DNA from: Azolla caroliniana
Taxonomy: Eukaryota; Polypodiophyta
Direction of reading: 5' to 3'
DNA: 64,000 nucleotides
NCBI GenBank assembly: GCA_043228905.1
Contig: JBHGNT010000004.1
Span: forward strand, 1,178,001-1,242,000
Shown here: piece by piece, positions 61,452-64,000 of the stretch
Numbering within the stretch: the first letter of the stretch is position 1
Layout: every line of letters begins with the position of its first letter
Position numbers and translations under genes: made by a program
The notes under the pieces: generated by a model
Databases searched by the model: none
Seen by the model: only the letters and a program-made list of their open reading frames with translations
What the model was told of the DNA's origin: nothing

Positions 61452-63164
61452 TCAAGGGTCTTCAGCAACACTCTCTGGTGAAGAACCCACATTTTGCTCT
61501 TCAAAGCCTTGTTCATCATCATCGCCCTCTTCATACTCTTCAAAGGCTCCACTACTATCATTCATATTATCTTTGCCATTACCTCTCTTTACAAACTGCC
61601 CTTTGATTCGGGGCCTTTGTTCAGCAAGCTTTTTCCGACTCACGTAACGTATTTTTTTATCAAAGCATCGATCCTTGCGTTTTCGCCTGAATTTGTCCAA
61701 CGCAGCTTCTCTTCTCTCAGACCGACAAAACTGATGTCCTACCACTGTAGTACTAGTAGTATTAATAATATGATTTGTTGCAGGAAACCACCCATTAAAT
61801 GAACTCAATTGAGGGGCGGCCATATTTGCTGTGTGAGTATAATAGGGGAAAAGATATGGTGTTGAGGGACCTTGTTGACCTAAATTCGGAGGTTGCATAA
61901 GAGGTATTCCTGTGACCACGTTAACTGAATTTTCCCGTGTAAACCCATGATGGATTTGTAGGGTTGATGGTAACATGGGTGATAATGATGGCATGGAGGA
62001 GGTGATTCCACCATCAACATGCGTCAATAGATGAAAACTTGGAGTCTTCATATGTGAATCATTAAATTGTGCAAATGTGCCTGAACTCTCTATTTGATCT
62101 GATTCATTCTTGGACCCCAATTCATCATTGATGCCAAAGTATGATGCATTTGTTGACTGAACTTCTATGGGTAGTTTTTCGAAATTCCTCGACTGTGTAC
62201 CTTGGCTTGGAGGTACTCGAATAACTTCAGGTCTTGGATTGCTGTTAGTCGAATCACAATCCCTAATTTGCCTTGTTGATAACTTTTCAGTATCACTTTC
62301 CATTTCGCATGGAATTGGTGTTTGTCTAGTATTTGATATCTCATTAACTTTCGCATAGGAGAGAAATGCTGATGAACGAGCAATTTTGAGCTCTGTTTTC
62401 TTAGGGCATGATGCAACCAGAGCTGCAAGAGCACAATGTTTTTTTTTCACTAGAATGCAATTTTGGTCAGTTGACCAAACTCAATAATTTAGCTATTTCT
62501 CACCTTCTTTTGAAGAGGAAACTTCAGGATTACTCATGTCTAATGATATTCTCAAAGAAAGCTCCAGCTGTGGATTTCCCTCTGGCTGATAAAAATAGAG
62601 ATTTTCAGCATATAAATAAAACTTTACATGCATATCACAACAATGTGATGCACTCTATAAAGAAATGCTCACTACAAAACACACAAACAATTGATAGGCA
62701 GTCGTAATAAACAATAATAAACTGCTTATGAACGTATCAAGGTTTTGTAATTCATCATACCTCAACTCTACAAGGGACAAAGTTGCGTGCAGGTTCATCA
62801 TCAAAATATTTGAGGTCATCCATATCGTCAGAAAGAATATTTGTACCATTTGTATTGTTGGATTCACTTGTTTCTGATACAATGAGATCGAAAGGAATCC
62901 TTAATTTCTTGTTCAATGAGTGTTTCTCACTAAGCCCAAGCTGCATCCAAGCCAAAAGAAACTATTTAATGATGTAGTGGCCATGAATTGTGATAACGAA
63001 AGTCTTAGCAAGGGGTCTAATCTAAATCACCATTCGTCTCCTTCTCCAGGTATGAGTCCACAGATTAAGAAGCTCGTTCATCCGAAGTGGCTTCAACAGA
63101 TAATCAACAGCTCCCAAACTTAAGCACTTGACTATTAGACCCATTTCATCTCTTGTTGACATAA
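61452..63164 (-). CDS. TOC1: TOC1/PRR1 pseudo-response regulator (5' partial)
   Basis: Four exons on the minus strand: 63164-63031, 62940-62761, 62585-62504 and 62422-61452. They encode the last 454 residues, and all joins keep phase. The first visible exon is the C-terminal half of the pseudo-receiver domain ([39 protein letters not shown]), with the conserved Lys kept. Next comes the TOC1-typical LGLSEKH and [14 protein letters not shown], a middle region with [18 protein letters not shown], and the CCT domain ([20 protein letters not shown] to [11 protein letters not shown]). An acidic tail ends EDP. The short sequence after CCT and the LxLSEK linker separate it from other PRRs. TOC1 is the evening-phase clock repressor, a nuclear DNA-binding protein. 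The N-terminal exons are beyond the right edge. Confidence 0.94.
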
Positions 63165-64000
63165 CTGCAATGTAACTTCGGAATTAGTTCTTTTAGAGAA
63201 TTATCCATACATTGACACATGGAATTACTTCAACTTCAGGACAAACCAAAAAACTAAAGGGGAAAGAAAGAGAGGAAACCCTAGTGGTTGCTCTATGTAC
63301 ATCTCTCCTTCAATTATCCATTTAATCGCAGTTGTCCACGCAATCGTCCCACCATTCCCTTCTGAGAAAACCGATAGTTCTACCTCAGCCTGTAATTACT
63401 ACCCAATGTCCAACTAGCCACTAGCCATTTTCCACTCTCCTCAACACAATTACGTAAAGTACAATATAAACCGAACTAAGAGTAAATAGAGGCAAAAAAT
63501 GAAGGCCTTTAAGCCATAAGGTAAGATCTCTACGATGACTTATCAAGGCTGAGATGACCTACTTCCAACCGGATTGAGGCCAGCTACCAATATGGACAGT
63601 ACAATCTTGGTATACAACATATACACCGAAGTCACAAGCTTCTCCTCCTTTTTAGAAAAACCTTAGAATTGACCATAGGCAGCTCCATTAAATTTCTGAT
63701 GAGTTTACACTCAATGCCAAACTTTCTAAGATGACTGTTTCACACCTTTCTTTCATTAGATGGGCACTACATTTGTAAGCCTACTATGAGAGCTGAGGGC
63801 ATTTTTACTGAATTTCCAGAGAGTTTTCCCACTTTTGTACATCTTGTATCAAGGATCAGTTATGTTGGCCTCTCACGGATGGATGTATTATCAGATATTT
63901 ATTCTTTATTTTTCTTGTTTTCAGGAATTATATCAGATCTTACTGGATAGCATTGTTTGTCTCATTGGCCATTTTGGCTTTTTGAAGATGTTTAACATAA
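63165..64000 (-). other. TOC1 intron sequence to the window edge
   Basis: No earlier TOC1 receiver exon could be found on the minus strand here, so this is most simply an intron of at least 836 bp. Confidence 0.6.

Overview
This window is nuclear DNA from a flowering plant. The genes have short exons with GT-AG introns, and the intergenic DNA is AT-rich and full of microsatellites. Retrotransposons of the plant Ty3/gypsy, Ty1/copia and LINE types are present. The host genes recognised are plant-specific or plant-type: an LRR receptor kinase, a VAP4-type MSP protein, UDP-apiose/UDP-xylose synthase, a kinesin-5 and the clock gene TOC1/PRR1. I cannot name the species from sequence alone.

Layout. 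1-2783 (+): 3' part of an LRR receptor-like kinase. 4309-7257 (-): a seven-exon MSP-domain (VAP-like) gene whose introns carry satellite-like repeats. 7258-14822: gene-poor DNA with simple repeats, a minisatellite, a hairpin cluster and a 195-bp tandem duplication. 15151-21464 (+): a decayed Ty3/gypsy element (RE1). 21707-31466 (+): a second, better preserved Ty3/gypsy element (RE2), flanked by the 5-bp duplication GCTAC. RE2 carries a very long extra ORF after integrase. 31472-32933: host flank with possible exon remnants on the minus strand. 32934-34788 (+): 5' part of an L1-type LINE, cut off by a Ty1/copia LTR. 34789-38805 (+): copia sequence made of two different elements joined head to tail. 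38806-41994: gene-poor.

41995-46780 (-): complete nine-exon UDP-apiose/UDP-xylose synthase gene, with a 42-bp minisatellite upstream that carries CCAAT boxes. 52193-59935 (+): complete 23-exon kinesin-5 gene. 61452-63164 (-): C-terminal 454 residues of TOC1/PRR1, tail-to-tail with the kinesin gene and running off the right edge.

The host genes have unrelated jobs (signalling, ER-membrane contact, cell-wall sugar-nucleotide synthesis, mitotic spindle, circadian clock), as expected in a plant genome without operons. The least ordinary feature is RE2's extra ORF. It spans 1,122 codons including its stop and has one internal UAG. A TATA box and a G-box lie just upstream. It has a basic NLS-like patch, two TQT motifs and a long coiled coil. 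Both Ty3 elements have a 3' LTR missing its 5' part and fused to coding sequence, and by my hand count both LTR pairs differ at about 4.3% of sites. Exon joins were made by eye from splice signals, reading phase and family similarity.
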